Shown here in pieces: positions 55,345 through 63,132 of a stretch of 64,000 nt of DNA (position 1 is the first letter of the stretch; the number at the start of each line of letters is the position of its first letter). The DNA comes from an uncultured Eubacterium sp. (GTDB lineage: Bacteria > Bacillota > Clostridia > Oscillospirales > Acutalibacteraceae), in the NCBI GenBank assembly GCA_905234495.1, contig CAJOHE010000009.1, forward strand, positions 19,421 through 83,420, given 5' to 3'. Both the position numbers and the translations under genes were made by a program. The notes beneath the pieces are model-generated. The model was not told the origin of the DNA, did not search any database, and saw only the letters and a list, made by a program, of their open reading frames with translations.

Positions 55345-55438
55345 TATACTCTGCCTTTTCGTTTTTGTAGTTGATGTAGTTGAGATAGTCGTCTATCTTA
55401 CCGGAATTTTCAAATTCCTCCCAAAGCTTGTCAAACAT
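55289..55438 (-). CDS. yqzL: YqzL-like small protein between era and recO
   Basis: 49 residues, starting at the ATG at 55436-55438 with AGGGGTG 6 nt upstream and ending at the TGA at 55289-55291. It begins MFDKLWEEFENSGKIDDYLN, matching the YqzL pattern (M.D..W..F...G.ID.YL.Y). B. subtilis yqzL sits in the same place. The protein is here longer by a charged tail (GYKRTDDRGE). The 3' 56 bp overlap recO. No function is known. Its small size makes it easy to miss. Confidence 0.78.
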   Translation of the reverse strand: MFDKLWEEFENSGKIDDYLNYINYKNEKAEYNEYFDERLGYKRTDDRGE

Positions 55439-55491
55439 ACAAACACCCCTGTATTATTTTTAGAAGTATTCGTACGCTTAATTATTCCAAA

Positions 55492-56379
55492 TTAATCCAG
55501 ACCGAAATTATGGATTAAGCCCTCTCGGTTTCGCCAGTCCTCCTTGACCTTAACCCAGCACTGCAGATTGACTTTTATCTGGAAGAAGTTTTCCAAATCC
55601 TGCCTTGCGTAGGTTGAAACCTTTTTGAGCATGGCGCCCTTTTTGCCGATAACCATACCCTTGTGGCTCTCTCTTTCGCAGTAGATTGTAGCCTCGATGT
55701 CGAGGATATCCTTGTCCTCGCGCTCGCGCATTTTCTCAACCGCTACGGCGATTCCGTGGGGTATTTCCTTATCCATAAGACGAAGGATTTTTTCTCTGAT
55801 TATTTCGGCGGCAAGCACTCTTTCGGGCTGGTCGGTCAGCGTGTCGTCGGGGAAAAAATGGGGCGATTCAAACGCGAGCGCCTTTAGCTCGTCGAGAAGC
55901 TCGTCAACGTGGTCGCCCTCGCTTGCGCTGACGGGAACCACCGCCGTGAAATCGTAGAGCGAGCTGAGGTAAACTATCCTTTTGAGAAGCTCCTCCTTGT
56001 CGCTTATCATATCGATTTTATTAATCGCCAGAATTACGGGAAGCCTGTTTTTCTCAAACATCCTGAGAAGCTCCTGCTCCTGCTCGTTGAGCTCGCCCCG
56101 GGGTTCAACCAGAAACAGGCACGCGTCAACTCCGCCGACGGTATCCCCGACCGCCTCGTTCATCTTTTCGCCGAGCTTATTGTGCGGTCTGTGAAATCCG
56201 GGGGTGTCGGTGAACACGAGCTGCGTTTCATCCTCGGTGAGAACGCCCATAATCCTTGTTCTCGTGGTCTGGGGCTTTGACGAAACTATGGCAATTTTCT
56301 GACCGAGCATTCTGTTCATAAGCGAGGACTTGCCGACGTTGGGCTTTCCTACTATTGCGATAAATGCGGTTTTTGTCAT
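55492..56379 (-). CDS. era: GTPase Era
   Basis: 295 residues. GTPase motifs: GKPNVGKSSLMNRML (G1, 11-18), DTPGFHRP (G3) and NKIDM (G4). The C-terminal KH domain has VIGKKGAMLKKVSTYAR. Era binds the 3' end of 16S rRNA and helps 30S maturation. It overlaps the ybeY stop by 1 bp (TAATG). The neighbours ybeY (upstream) and recO (downstream) are the standard Firmicute order. Confidence 0.98.
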   Translation of the reverse strand: MTKTAFIAIVGKPNVGKSSLMNRMLGQKIAIVSSKPQTTRTRIMGVLTEDETQLVFTDTPGFHRPHNKLGEKMNEAVGDTVGGVDACLFLVEPRGELNEQEQELLRMFEKNRLPVILAINKIDMISDKEELLKRIVYLSSLYDFTAVVPVSASEGDHVDELLDELKALAFESPHFFPDDTLTDQPERVLAAEIIREKILRLMDKEIPHGIAVAVEKMREREDKDILDIEATIYCERESHKGMVIGKKGAMLKKVSTYARQDLENFFQIKVNLQCWVKVKEDWRNREGLIHNFGLD

Positions 56380-56882
56380 TATTCGTCTCCCATATAATAG
56401 CTGTTATCCCTCTTGAGTCCGAGATGGGTCAGCACCGTTTCTTCCTTTTCTCTCATATGCACCTCTTCAATGCCGCCCTGCTCGTGGTCGTAGCCGAGAA
56501 GATGAAGCATTGAATGAACGGTAAGAAAGCCGATTTCCCTCTTGATTGAGTGGTTGTAAAGCTCAGCCTGCTCGAAAGCCTTTTCCGCGGAAATAACGAT
56601 GTCGCCGAGAAGCTTTGCGCCTGTGTCGTGGTTTACGTCGTACACGCCGTCCTCGCCGAGCGGGAACGAAAGCACGTCGGTTTCCTTGTCGATATTCCTG
56701 TGTTCGCGGTTGAGCTCCCTTATGCGGGCGTTGTCAACGAAGGTAACGCTCACCTCTGCGGGAAGCTCGAAATTTTCCTCTTCAAGTACGGCATGGCAGC
56801 AGCGCCTGATGAGAAGCCTTATTCCCGTGGGAATTTTTACGGTTTTCTGGTCGTTTGAAATTATAACCTTAACGCTTTCCAT
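56379..56882 (-). CDS. ybeY: Endoribonuclease YbeY
   Basis: 167 residues. The zinc-binding motif HSMLHLLGYDHEQ (H.....H.....H type) lies near residues 128-140, and TDVLSFPLGEDG comes before it. YbeY is a metal-dependent single-strand endoribonuclease of 16S rRNA 3'-end maturation and 70S quality control. The start overlaps the phoH stop and its stop overlaps the era start. The length is slightly above the family mean. Confidence 0.97.
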   Translation of the reverse strand: MESVKVIISNDQKTVKIPTGIRLLIRRCCHAVLEEENFELPAEVSVTFVDNARIRELNREHRNIDKETDVLSFPLGEDGVYDVNHDTGAKLLGDIVISAEKAFEQAELYNHSIKREIGFLTVHSMLHLLGYDHEQGGIEEVHMREKEETVLTHLGLKRDNSYYMGDE

Positions 56883-57844
56883 TATTTGCTCTTTCCCTCC
56901 TCATATCGCTGATATGCGTTTACGATATCCTGAACAAGCTTATGGCGGACAACGTCCTTCTGATTGAAGCTGCACATCTCGATATCGTCAACGTCTCTGA
57001 GAATTCGCATTACTCTTTTAAGTCCCGATTTCTTGCCGTCGGGAAGGTCTATCTGGGTTATGTCGCCCGTTACGACCATCTTTGAATTGAAGCCGAGACG
57101 GGTTAAAAACATTTTCATCTGCTCGGGGGTCGTGTTCTGCGCCTCGTCGAGAATGATGAAACTGTCGTCAAGAGTACGGCCTCTCATATAAGCAAGGGGC
57201 GCAACCTCAATCATTCCCCTCTCCTGACAGCGCTGGAAATTTTCCGCGCCGAGCATATCAAAGAGCGCGTCGTAAAGCGGTCTGAGATAGGGGTCGACCT
57301 TGCTCTGAAGGTCGCCGGGAAGGAAGCCGAGCTTTTCGCCCGCCTCAACTGCGGGACGCGTGAGGATAATCCTGCTGACCTGCTTTGCCCTGAACGCCGT
57401 AACCGCCATGGCGACCGCAAGATAGGTTTTACCCGTACCCGCGGGGCCTACGCCGAAGGTGATGGTGTTGTTTCTGATTGCCTCACAGTATCTCTTCTGT
57501 CCGAGGGTCTTGGGCTTTACGGGCTTTCCCTTTGAGGTGATGCAGATTGTGTCTGACGACATTGCGTTGAGCTTGTCCTCGTTATCCTCGTTTACAAGGG
57601 AAATTGCGTAGCGGATGTTCTGGCTTGTGAGCGCCTCGCCCTTGCCGATTAAAATCAGAAGCGAGTTGAGCACTCTTGCCGCCTTTGATACGCTTTCCTC
57701 TTCGCCCACAACCTTGAGGTCGGTTCCTCTTGAGATTATGGAAACGCCGTATTCCTGTTCTATTATCTTTACGTTTTCATCGAAGCTTCCGAAAAGGCTT
57801 ACCGCCTGATCGAGCGCGTCAAATTCAATTATTCTTTCAGTCAT
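56882..57844 (-). CDS. phoH: PhoH-like ATPase/RNA-binding protein
   Basis: 320 residues from the ATG at 57842-57844 with GAGAGGAAAA upstream; a start four codons earlier is possible. An N-terminal KH-like part (about 1-95) is followed by the PhoH ATPase core, with GPAGTGKTYLAVA (P-loop 133-140), RPAVEAGEKLGFLPGDLQ and FIILDEAQNTTP. PhoH (YbeZ) acts with YbeY in rRNA processing. The start overlaps the corC-like stop by 8 bp; YbeY follows directly. Confidence 0.95.
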   Translation of the reverse strand: MTERIIEFDALDQAVSLFGSFDENVKIIEQEYGVSIISRGTDLKVVGEEESVSKAARVLNSLLILIGKGEALTSQNIRYAISLVNEDNEDKLNAMSSDTICITSKGKPVKPKTLGQKRYCEAIRNNTITFGVGPAGTGKTYLAVAMAVTAFRAKQVSRIILTRPAVEAGEKLGFLPGDLQSKVDPYLRPLYDALFDMLGAENFQRCQERGMIEVAPLAYMRGRTLDDSFIILDEAQNTTPEQMKMFLTRLGFNSKMVVTGDITQIDLPDGKKSGLKRVMRILRDVDDIEMCSFNQKDVVRHKLVQDIVNAYQRYEEGKSK

Positions 57845-58652
57845 TTTTCCTCTCAACTTTTATCTTTTCAATTCTTCTTTCGTCAACTTCCATAACGGTG
57901 AAAACAAGATTTTCGTATTCGGCAACCTCGGGGGTTTCGCTGTCGCCCGTGGGCAGGAAACCGAGAAGGCTTATAACAAAGCCTGCAAGGGTGTCGTAGT
58001 CACCCTCGGGGAAGGTTACGCCGAGTATCTCCTCCGCCTCGTCAATGTTTTTTACGCCGTCGAAAATATATGTGTTGTCGTCAATTCTTGTCACGCCGTC
58101 GTTTTCATTTACGTCGTATTCATCGCGGATATTGCCGACGATGCTTTCAAGCAAATCCTCCATCGTGACAAGTCCCGCCGTTCCGCCGTACTCGTCAACA
58201 ACGATTGCAAGAAGAATTCTCGTCTCGGTCATTCTTGCGAAAAGCTTTCCGCACGGAAGCGTTTCGGGAACGAAAAGAGGCGTGCGAAGGAAGTCGGAAA
58301 TCTTGTCGTCCGCCGAAATCTTTTCGCCGACAAATTTGAGCAAATCCTTCACGTATATTATTCCCTGAATATTGTCAAGGTCGTCCTTGTAAACGGGAAT
58401 ACGCGACCTGCCGTCCTCAAGCGCAAGCCTGACAACGCTTTCAAGTCCGTCGCCGATTTCAACCGCGTCGATATCCGTTCTGTGAGTCATAATATCCCCT
58501 GCGTTCAAATCGTCGAACTCGAAGATATTATAAATCATATCCCTCTGATTCTTTTCAAGCTCGCCGACGTTTTCGTCCTCCTCAACGAGCTGTTTGATTT
58601 CTTCCTCTGTTGAATTTCCTTTTTTGAAAAAGCGTAATCGTCCGCTGCCCAT
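57837..58652 (-). CDS. CorC/YbeX-like CBS-domain protein without membrane domain
   Basis: 271 residues. A short charged start (GNSTEEEIKQLVEEDENVGELEKNQRDMIYNIFEF) is followed by two CBS domains (IMTHRTDIDAVE..., VVDEYGGTAGLVTMEDLLESIVG) and the transporter-associated CorC_HlyC domain (IFDGVKNIDEAEEILGVTFPEGDYDTLAGF). There is no DUF21 membrane part, so it is the soluble CorC/YbeX type, linked to Mg2+/Co2+ homeostasis and, through the neighbours, to ribosome maturation. First gene of the operon corC-phoH-ybeY-era-yqzL-recO-mutS2. Confidence 0.93.
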   Translation of the reverse strand: MGSGRLRFFKKGNSTEEEIKQLVEEDENVGELEKNQRDMIYNIFEFDDLNAGDIMTHRTDIDAVEIGDGLESVVRLALEDGRSRIPVYKDDLDNIQGIIYVKDLLKFVGEKISADDKISDFLRTPLFVPETLPCGKLFARMTETRILLAIVVDEYGGTAGLVTMEDLLESIVGNIRDEYDVNENDGVTRIDDNTYIFDGVKNIDEAEEILGVTFPEGDYDTLAGFVISLLGFLPTGDSETPEVAEYENLVFTVMEVDERRIEKIKVERKND

Positions 58653-58689
58653 TTAGGCATATCCCTCCAAATTAAAAATAATTATAAAT

Positions 58690-58718
58690 ATTATATAATA
58701 AAAGCTTTTATTTGTAAA
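58690..58718 (-). promoter_or_regulatory. Promoter of the corC-to-mutS2 operon
   Basis: On the minus strand, TTTACA (58713-58718), 17 bp, TATAAT (58690-58695). Its -35 hexamer overlaps that of the divergent FkbM promoter. Confidence 0.7.
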
Positions 58719-58740
58719 GTGGGTTAATATATGGTATAAT
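58712..58740 (+). promoter_or_regulatory. Promoter of the FkbM methyltransferase gene
   Basis: TTGTAA (58712-58717), 17 bp, TATAAT (58735-58740), GGTGAT (58747-58752) and the ATG at 58756. Very short leader. Confidence 0.75.
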
Positions 58741-58755
58741 CTCTGCGGTGATAAA

Positions 58756-59808
58756 ATGATTGAATTATTGAGCGAAAACAAAAGCGTGTGGGAAGCTCTC
58801 GCCGAAAGCGAAAAGCCCATAGCCGTCTACGGTATGGGAAACGCAGCCGAGAGAATTATCGCAACGCTTAACGACTACGGCGCGAAGGTGAGCGAGATTT
58901 TCGCAAGCGACGAGTTTGTGAGAGGCCATTCCTTCCTCGGCTACAAGGTGCTGAAATACAGCGAGGTCTGTGAGAAATACGACGATTTCAATGTGGTTCT
59001 CGGCTTTGCAACCCACCTTGACGGCGTGCTTGAAAACATTATAAGGATTAACGGCGAGCACCGCGTTTATGCTCCCGACGTTCCCGTTGCGGGCGGCGGT
59101 CTTTTCACATATGATTATGTTAAGGAAAACGAGAGCGAGTTTGATTTTGTTTACAGTCACCTTGCAGACGAAAAAAGCAGGCAGACATACATTGACATTA
59201 TCAATTTCAAGATAAGCGGAAAGGTTGAGTATCTGCTGAAAAATTACGAGGACAAAAACGTGATTTACAGGGATATTCTGAAGCTCGGCGATTATGAAGT
59301 GATTGCCGACCTCGGCGCATACGACGGCGATACCGTCAGGGAATTTACGGCGTTTACGGGCGGAAGGTACGGGCACATCTACGCACTTGAGCCCGACGCT
59401 AAAAACTTCCGCAAGCTCACGAAAAACACCGATGGTATGAAAAACATAACGCTTTACAATATGGGCGCGTGGTCAAAGAAGGACACGCTGATATTTTCCG
59501 ATAGAGCAGGCAGGAACTCAAAGCTCTCATCAAGCGGAACAGCCGTTGAGGTCTGCGATATCGACTCGCTGATTGACGGTGAAATCACGCTTCTTAAAAT
59601 GGATATTGAGGGCGCGGAGCTCAGGGCGCTTGAGGGCGCGGAAAAGACGGTAAAAAAATACAAGCCGAAGCTCTATATCTGCGCATACCACAGAAACGAG
59701 GATTTGTTTACCCTCGGCAGAAAGATACTTGAGCTCGGGGATTACAGGCTCTATTTCCGCCAGACAAAATACATCCCTGCGTGGGAATGTAACTTCTATG
59801 CGGTTTAA
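58756..59808 (+). CDS. FkbM-family SAM-dependent methyltransferase
   Basis: 350 residues in two parts. The N-terminal 120 residues (AVYGMGNAAERIIATLNDYGAKVSEIF) look like a nucleotide-binding Rossmann-type fold. The C-terminal part is the FkbM methyltransferase: VIADLGAYDGDTVREFTAFTGG (SAM loop), IYALEPDAKNFRKL, and ITLLKMDIEGAELRALEGAEKTV. Such proteins often O-methylate sugars or lipids. The substrate is unknown and no glycan cluster is adjacent. It is a single gene facing away from the corC operon, and it ends 12 bp before the 272-bp inverted-repeat element. Confidence 0.88.
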   Translation: MIELLSENKSVWEALAESEKPIAVYGMGNAAERIIATLNDYGAKVSEIFASDEFVRGHSFLGYKVLKYSEVCEKYDDFNVVLGFATHLDGVLENIIRINGEHRVYAPDVPVAGGGLFTYDYVKENESEFDFVYSHLADEKSRQTYIDIINFKISGKVEYLLKNYEDKNVIYRDILKLGDYEVIADLGAYDGDTVREFTAFTGGRYGHIYALEPDAKNFRKLTKNTDGMKNITLYNMGAWSKKDTLIFSDRAGRNSKLSSSGTAVEVCDIDSLIDGEITLLKMDIEGAELRALEGAEKTVKKYKPKLYICAYHRNEDLFTLGRKILELGDYRLYFRQTKYIPAWECNFYAV

Positions 59809-59820
59809 AAACAGGCATAA

Positions 59821-60092
59821 AAAAAGACCGACTTTAGGGCGTTGAACATAGGGATTTGACAGCCTCAAAAAGCATCTTTTTGCGTAATACTGCGTTAAAA
59901 ATGCTCGGAAGACATAAAGTATTCCTGCGCTTTTTGCCTTGTCTTACACAAAAATCTTAATTTTTGAGGTGCAAAGCAATTTTGAAATAGAAATTTTTCG
60001 TTAGAACAATGAATAAAAAGGGATTAAGGCTGACGCCTTAATCCCTTTTTTGAAGCCATCCCTGTGTTCAATGCCCTTTCGTCGGTCTTTTT
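59821..60092. repeat. 272-bp element with imperfect 35-bp terminal inverted repeats
   Basis: The ends (59821-59855 and 60058-60092) match as inverted repeats with about six mismatches, beginning AAAAAGACCGAC. Homology extends inward with GCCTCAAAAA against TTTTTTGAAGCC. Inside are a perfect hairpin, GGGATTAAGGC-TGAC-GCCTTAATCCC (about 60020-60045), and AGCAT/ATGCT and GGAA/TTCC stems. No ORF. It looks like a MITE or a structured RNA and probably also terminates transcription from both sides. Confidence 0.75.
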
Positions 60093-60101
60093 ATTTATTG
60101 A

Positions 60102-60860
60102 TTAATAATTGTACTGATACGGGAACGCATAGATGTCGTACGATGCGATATCTGCTGCCTTGATGTCGTCAGCCCAGGAATTAATCTCGAAGCCAATCTT
60201 TTCGCCCGGCTGTACGGTTGAAGAAATTGTTGTGAATTCCTGACAGATGAGAGCGCCTGCTGCGTCGTAGCAGTTGATTACTACATAGATGTAATCCTGT
60301 GCCTCGGAATCGGTGTTCTCTACACGGCCTGTTACGATGAAGCCTGAATAGGTGTCGTCCTTGATTGCTTCCTCAGTGATGGGATAACGTGTGCAGGGAT
60401 TCTTTGCCTCTTCAACCTGAACGTGAGGAACTGCCTTGAGAGCTGTGCCAACCGTTCCGTCGAATGTGGTTTCCTCATAGTAGTAAGCGGTTTCGCCCGG
60501 CTCAATAATCTGAGGATATACTCTTACGTATGAGAGTGACTGAACAAGGGTGCCTGAACTTGCGTCCTCGATATCAACTGTTGCAGATTCGAGATAGAGG
60601 TTCTTGCTGCCGGTGTTCTTTACGGGAACAGCTACTCTTACATAATGGTAGTCATACTCTGTTGCCCAAGAGATAGCAGTGCCTTCGCCAACCTCATAGT
60701 CAGAGTTGCCGTTGTCGCCGCCCTGTGCCTCAGTTTCGCCGCCGTCAACTACTGCTGCAGTTGTTGTCTCATCGTCTCCGCCGCCTTTACTGCCGACAGC
60801 AAAAGCAAAGAAAAGAGCGAGTGCGAGAACTAATAACAGTACTCTTTTACTTGTTTTCAT
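60102..60860 (-). CDS. Secreted protein of unknown function
   Basis: 252 residues. The N-terminus has a hydrophobic signal (KRVLLLVLALALFFAFAVGSKGG), then an Asp/Thr/Glu/Gly-rich linker, then two beta-rich domains of the kind that read out as FxLYD or DUF4352-like: VRVAVPVKNTGSKNLYLESATV and FIVTGRVENTDSEAQDYIYVV. It resembles extracellular lipoproteins, but the lipobox cysteine is absent: the expected Cys position is Ser (AVGSKGG). It is probably secreted or kept by the signal anchor. TAGGAGG lies before the ATG. Its start overlaps the VanZ-like gene by 14 bp. Confidence 0.75.
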   Translation of the reverse strand: MKTSKRVLLLVLALALFFAFAVGSKGGGDDETTTAAVVDGGETEAQGGDNGNSDYEVGEGTAISWATEYDYHYVRVAVPVKNTGSKNLYLESATVDIEDASSGTLVQSLSYVRVYPQIIEPGETAYYYEETTFDGTVGTALKAVPHVQVEEAKNPCTRYPITEEAIKDDTYSGFIVTGRVENTDSEAQDYIYVVINCYDAAGALICQEFTTISSTVQPGEKIGFEINSWADDIKAADIASYDIYAFPYQYNY

Positions 60861-61308
60861 TGGATTTTCCTCCTAATAAAAAATTAATTATTAATCCAGC
60901 CAGAATAACCGCGATAATTTCACATGCCAAATCGATAATATCAAAAACGCCGAAGATGAGTTCAAACTTCTGCAGCACTTCGATTATCACCGAAAAGAGG
61001 GATGAAATAATCACCGAAATCAATAGCTGCCTTTTACAACCGTTGAAAATCAGCATTATACAGCTTTCAAGCGAAAACGCCCAGAGAAAATCGCAGAGGT
61101 AGTTTCGCAGGAAACCCGTTAAATGATAGTTTTCCTCAGTTCTCTGAATTGTCAGGTCAATGCCCGGAAAAAGCCTTTCAAACAGGATGTGAGGATAGGT
61201 GTCCGGGGCAAGCGCAATATAGATATACGTTCCGAGAAGAATCGGAATAACTATAAACGCGGCGTAGACCGTAAATTCTTTAAGTTTACTTTTGCCTTTA
61301 TTTTTCAT
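60847..61308 (-). CDS. VanZ-like membrane protein
   Basis: 153 residues with about four membrane segments. The features FLRNYLCDFLWAFSLESCIM, IIEVLQKFELIFGVFDIIDLACEIIAVILAGL are those of VanZ-like proteins: the last segment with GVFDIIDL is the usual signature. VanZ proteins are linked to teicoplanin resistance or to envelope changes, but most are uncharacterised. No van genes are nearby. It overlaps the secreted-protein gene by 14 bp, so the two probably form an operon from the promoter at 61334. Confidence 0.8.
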   Translation of the reverse strand: MKNKGKSKLKEFTVYAAFIVIPILLGTYIYIALAPDTYPHILFERLFPGIDLTIQRTEENYHLTGFLRNYLCDFLWAFSLESCIMLIFNGCKRQLLISVIISSLFSVIIEVLQKFELIFGVFDIIDLACEIIAVILAGLIINFLLGGKSNENK

Positions 61309-61333
61309 ATCAGAACCTAAAGACCTTTTTTAT

Positions 61334-61362
61334 ATCATAACTTAAATAGTAAATAAAGTCAA
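61334..61362 (-). promoter_or_regulatory. Promoter of the VanZ-like/secreted protein pair
   Basis: On the minus strand, TTGACT (61357-61362), 17 bp, TATGAT (61334-61339), 25 nt before the ATG. Confidence 0.72.
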
Positions 61363-61394
61363 TGTATACAATTCATTGTAAAACTATTGTAACA

Positions 61395-62972
61395 TTATTC
61401 AGCGTCGCCGTTTTCGGCTGCCGCGCGCTTTTCAATGAGCTCGTCGAGCATCTTCTTATGCTCGTCGTCTGTCATCGCATACTTCTTCATCGGAAGCGCC
61501 GAAAGCACCATACCGATTGCAACGGGGATAGAGATGAGGAAGAACATTGCAGCCGCATATTTGCCGCCGTCAATCTCGTAGAAATGCTCGCCGTTTGCAA
61601 GACGGAAGTTGATGTTGTCGAGGTTCTCGCCCGAGAACTTAACAACCGCGTAAACAACGCCCTGAATGAGAGCCGCGATACCGCCCGAAAGCTTTGTGAG
61701 GAAGGACTGTCCCGAGAAGAATACGCCGTCCGGACGGTAGCCGTTGTGGTATTCCTCATAGTCAACGCAGTCGGCAATCATAATTGACTGCATAACGTTG
61801 ATGCCGCCCATTGAAGCCGATGCAAGACCGATGCAAACAGCCGTTACCGCAACCCAAAGCCAGCTGAGCATATTGCCGCCCGAAACGATGTACGCAACAA
61901 AGATGAGAGCGTACGGAACGGCGCCTGCTATGGAATAGAAATTGTAAATCTTTCTGTTTTCGTACTTTCTTACAAACGCGGGTGTGAGCGCCATAGCCGC
62001 AAACTGCGGAATGAATACTGCAAGACCTATAAGACCTATCTTGAAAAGTCTCTGACCGCCGTCAAGATTGCCGATGTTTTCAAACGCGTTGTCCGTGTAG
62101 TAGTAAAGCATAAGAGGCATTGCAAGAATCATGAGAAGCTGAAGCGGGCTTCTGATTACGCCTGAGATAAGAATCTGGCGGAAAGGAAGGCACTTCCACA
62201 TAATCTTGAAGTTTTCAACGATTCCCCTCTTGTCCTCTGCGTCGCCGGGAACTCTTTCCCTTGTAACAAGACCTGCAACCTCAAAGAGGATTGAAGCAAC
62301 AACGGTAATGATTACAACCGTTGCAATCCATGCAGCCCTTGCGGTGTCGTTGTTTGCCATCTGCTGGGTGTACTCTGCACCGTTTACAACAGTACCGATT
62401 TTCTCGGCATATCTGCCTTCAAACATTCCCTTGAGGAAGCCGGGGATGAAGCTTACAACAGTACCGATACCGCCGATACCTGCAGCCATACGCGCAAGAC
62501 CGATAATCTTTGCGCGGTCGTCCTGGTCCTCGGTCATAAGGGACGTGATGCCCCAGAGAGGAATATCGCAGACTGTGAAAAGCATACCCCATACGATGTA
62601 CGAAATTGCAGCCCACGCCACGATGAGAACCTTGCTTGCGCCGGGACTTGTGTAAATTCCGTTTACAAAGCAAAGGATTGTCATTACACCGATGATTGCG
62701 GGGAAGAAGATAAGATAAGGCCTGCACTTACCCCATTTTGTGTGGGTTCTGTCAACGATTGTTCCCATCATCGGGTCGTTGATAGCGTCCCATATTCTTG
62801 CCGCGAATATGATTACGCTTACCGCGATTGCAGGAATATAAAGCACCGTACCGAGATACACGCTTACAAGACCTGCGGCAATAACCTGATAAATCATATT
62901 CTGACCGAACATACCGATAAGGTAGCCGATAAGTTCGCCCCTGCCATAGGTTTTCTTTTGTAATTCGCCCAT
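61395..62972 (-). CDS. GPH-family (MFS) sugar transporter, second copy
   Basis: 525 residues, twelve membrane segments. The GPH signature WDAINDPMMGTIVDRTHTKWGKCRPYLIF is present, with DIPLWGITSLMTEDQDDRAKIIGLARM and IADCVDYEEYHNGYRPDGVFFSGQSF. It is longer than the one at 43852 through a large loop at about 185-245 (KGMFEGRYAEKIGTVVNGAEYTQQMANND), which is not usual in short GPH members. Sugar unknown. AAGGAG lies before the ATG and a TATAAT is about 30 nt upstream. No glycosidase is next to it. Confidence 0.88.
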   Translation of the reverse strand: MGELQKKTYGRGELIGYLIGMFGQNMIYQVIAAGLVSVYLGTVLYIPAIAVSVIIFAARIWDAINDPMMGTIVDRTHTKWGKCRPYLIFFPAIIGVMTILCFVNGIYTSPGASKVLIVAWAAISYIVWGMLFTVCDIPLWGITSLMTEDQDDRAKIIGLARMAAGIGGIGTVVSFIPGFLKGMFEGRYAEKIGTVVNGAEYTQQMANNDTARAAWIATVVIITVVASILFEVAGLVTRERVPGDAEDKRGIVENFKIMWKCLPFRQILISGVIRSPLQLLMILAMPLMLYYYTDNAFENIGNLDGGQRLFKIGLIGLAVFIPQFAAMALTPAFVRKYENRKIYNFYSIAGAVPYALIFVAYIVSGGNMLSWLWVAVTAVCIGLASASMGGINVMQSIMIADCVDYEEYHNGYRPDGVFFSGQSFLTKLSGGIAALIQGVVYAVVKFSGENLDNINFRLANGEHFYEIDGGKYAAAMFFLISIPVAIGMVLSALPMKKYAMTDDEHKKMLDELIEKRAAAENGDAE

Positions 62973-63055
62973 AAGTTTTCTCCTTAAACATTTTGATACT
63001 ATTATACTACCAAATAATAAGACAAATTACAAGTATTTAGTTAAAAAAAGCGGAC

Positions 63056-63088
63056 ACCGTCTGTCACGTGTTCTAAAGGACAGACGGT
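63056..63088. repeat. 10-bp inverted repeat near the recombinase gene
   Basis: ACCGTCTGTC (63056-63065) and GACAGACGGT (63079-63088), 13-nt loop. It lies between the GPH transporter and the recombinase. It could be a terminator on the minus strand (TTTTTTT follows about 6 nt later) or part of an element end. Confidence 0.55.
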
Positions 63089-63102
63089 AATATAATATGT
63101 AT

Positions 63103-63127
63103 AGGTGTAGTCGTAACGGCTACACCT
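63103..63127 (+). terminator. Hairpin with T-run downstream of the recombinase gene
   Basis: AGGTGTAGTCG/CGGCTACACCT, an 11-bp stem with one T-G pair and a 3-nt loop, followed by TTTTTG on the plus strand. It lies 6 bp past the recombinase stop. A TATAAT precedes it by 7 bp. Confidence 0.55.
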
Positions 63128-63132
63128 TTTTG

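Noticed and set aside
59821..60092. Riboswitch for the gene at 60102
   Set aside because: The element lies downstream of that gene's stop and after the FkbM stop, so it precedes no coding start on either strand.
61395..62972. Sugar specificity (for example melibiose or glucuronide) for the GPH transporters
   Set aside because: GPH signatures do not give the substrate and no glycosidase gene is adjacent to either copy.
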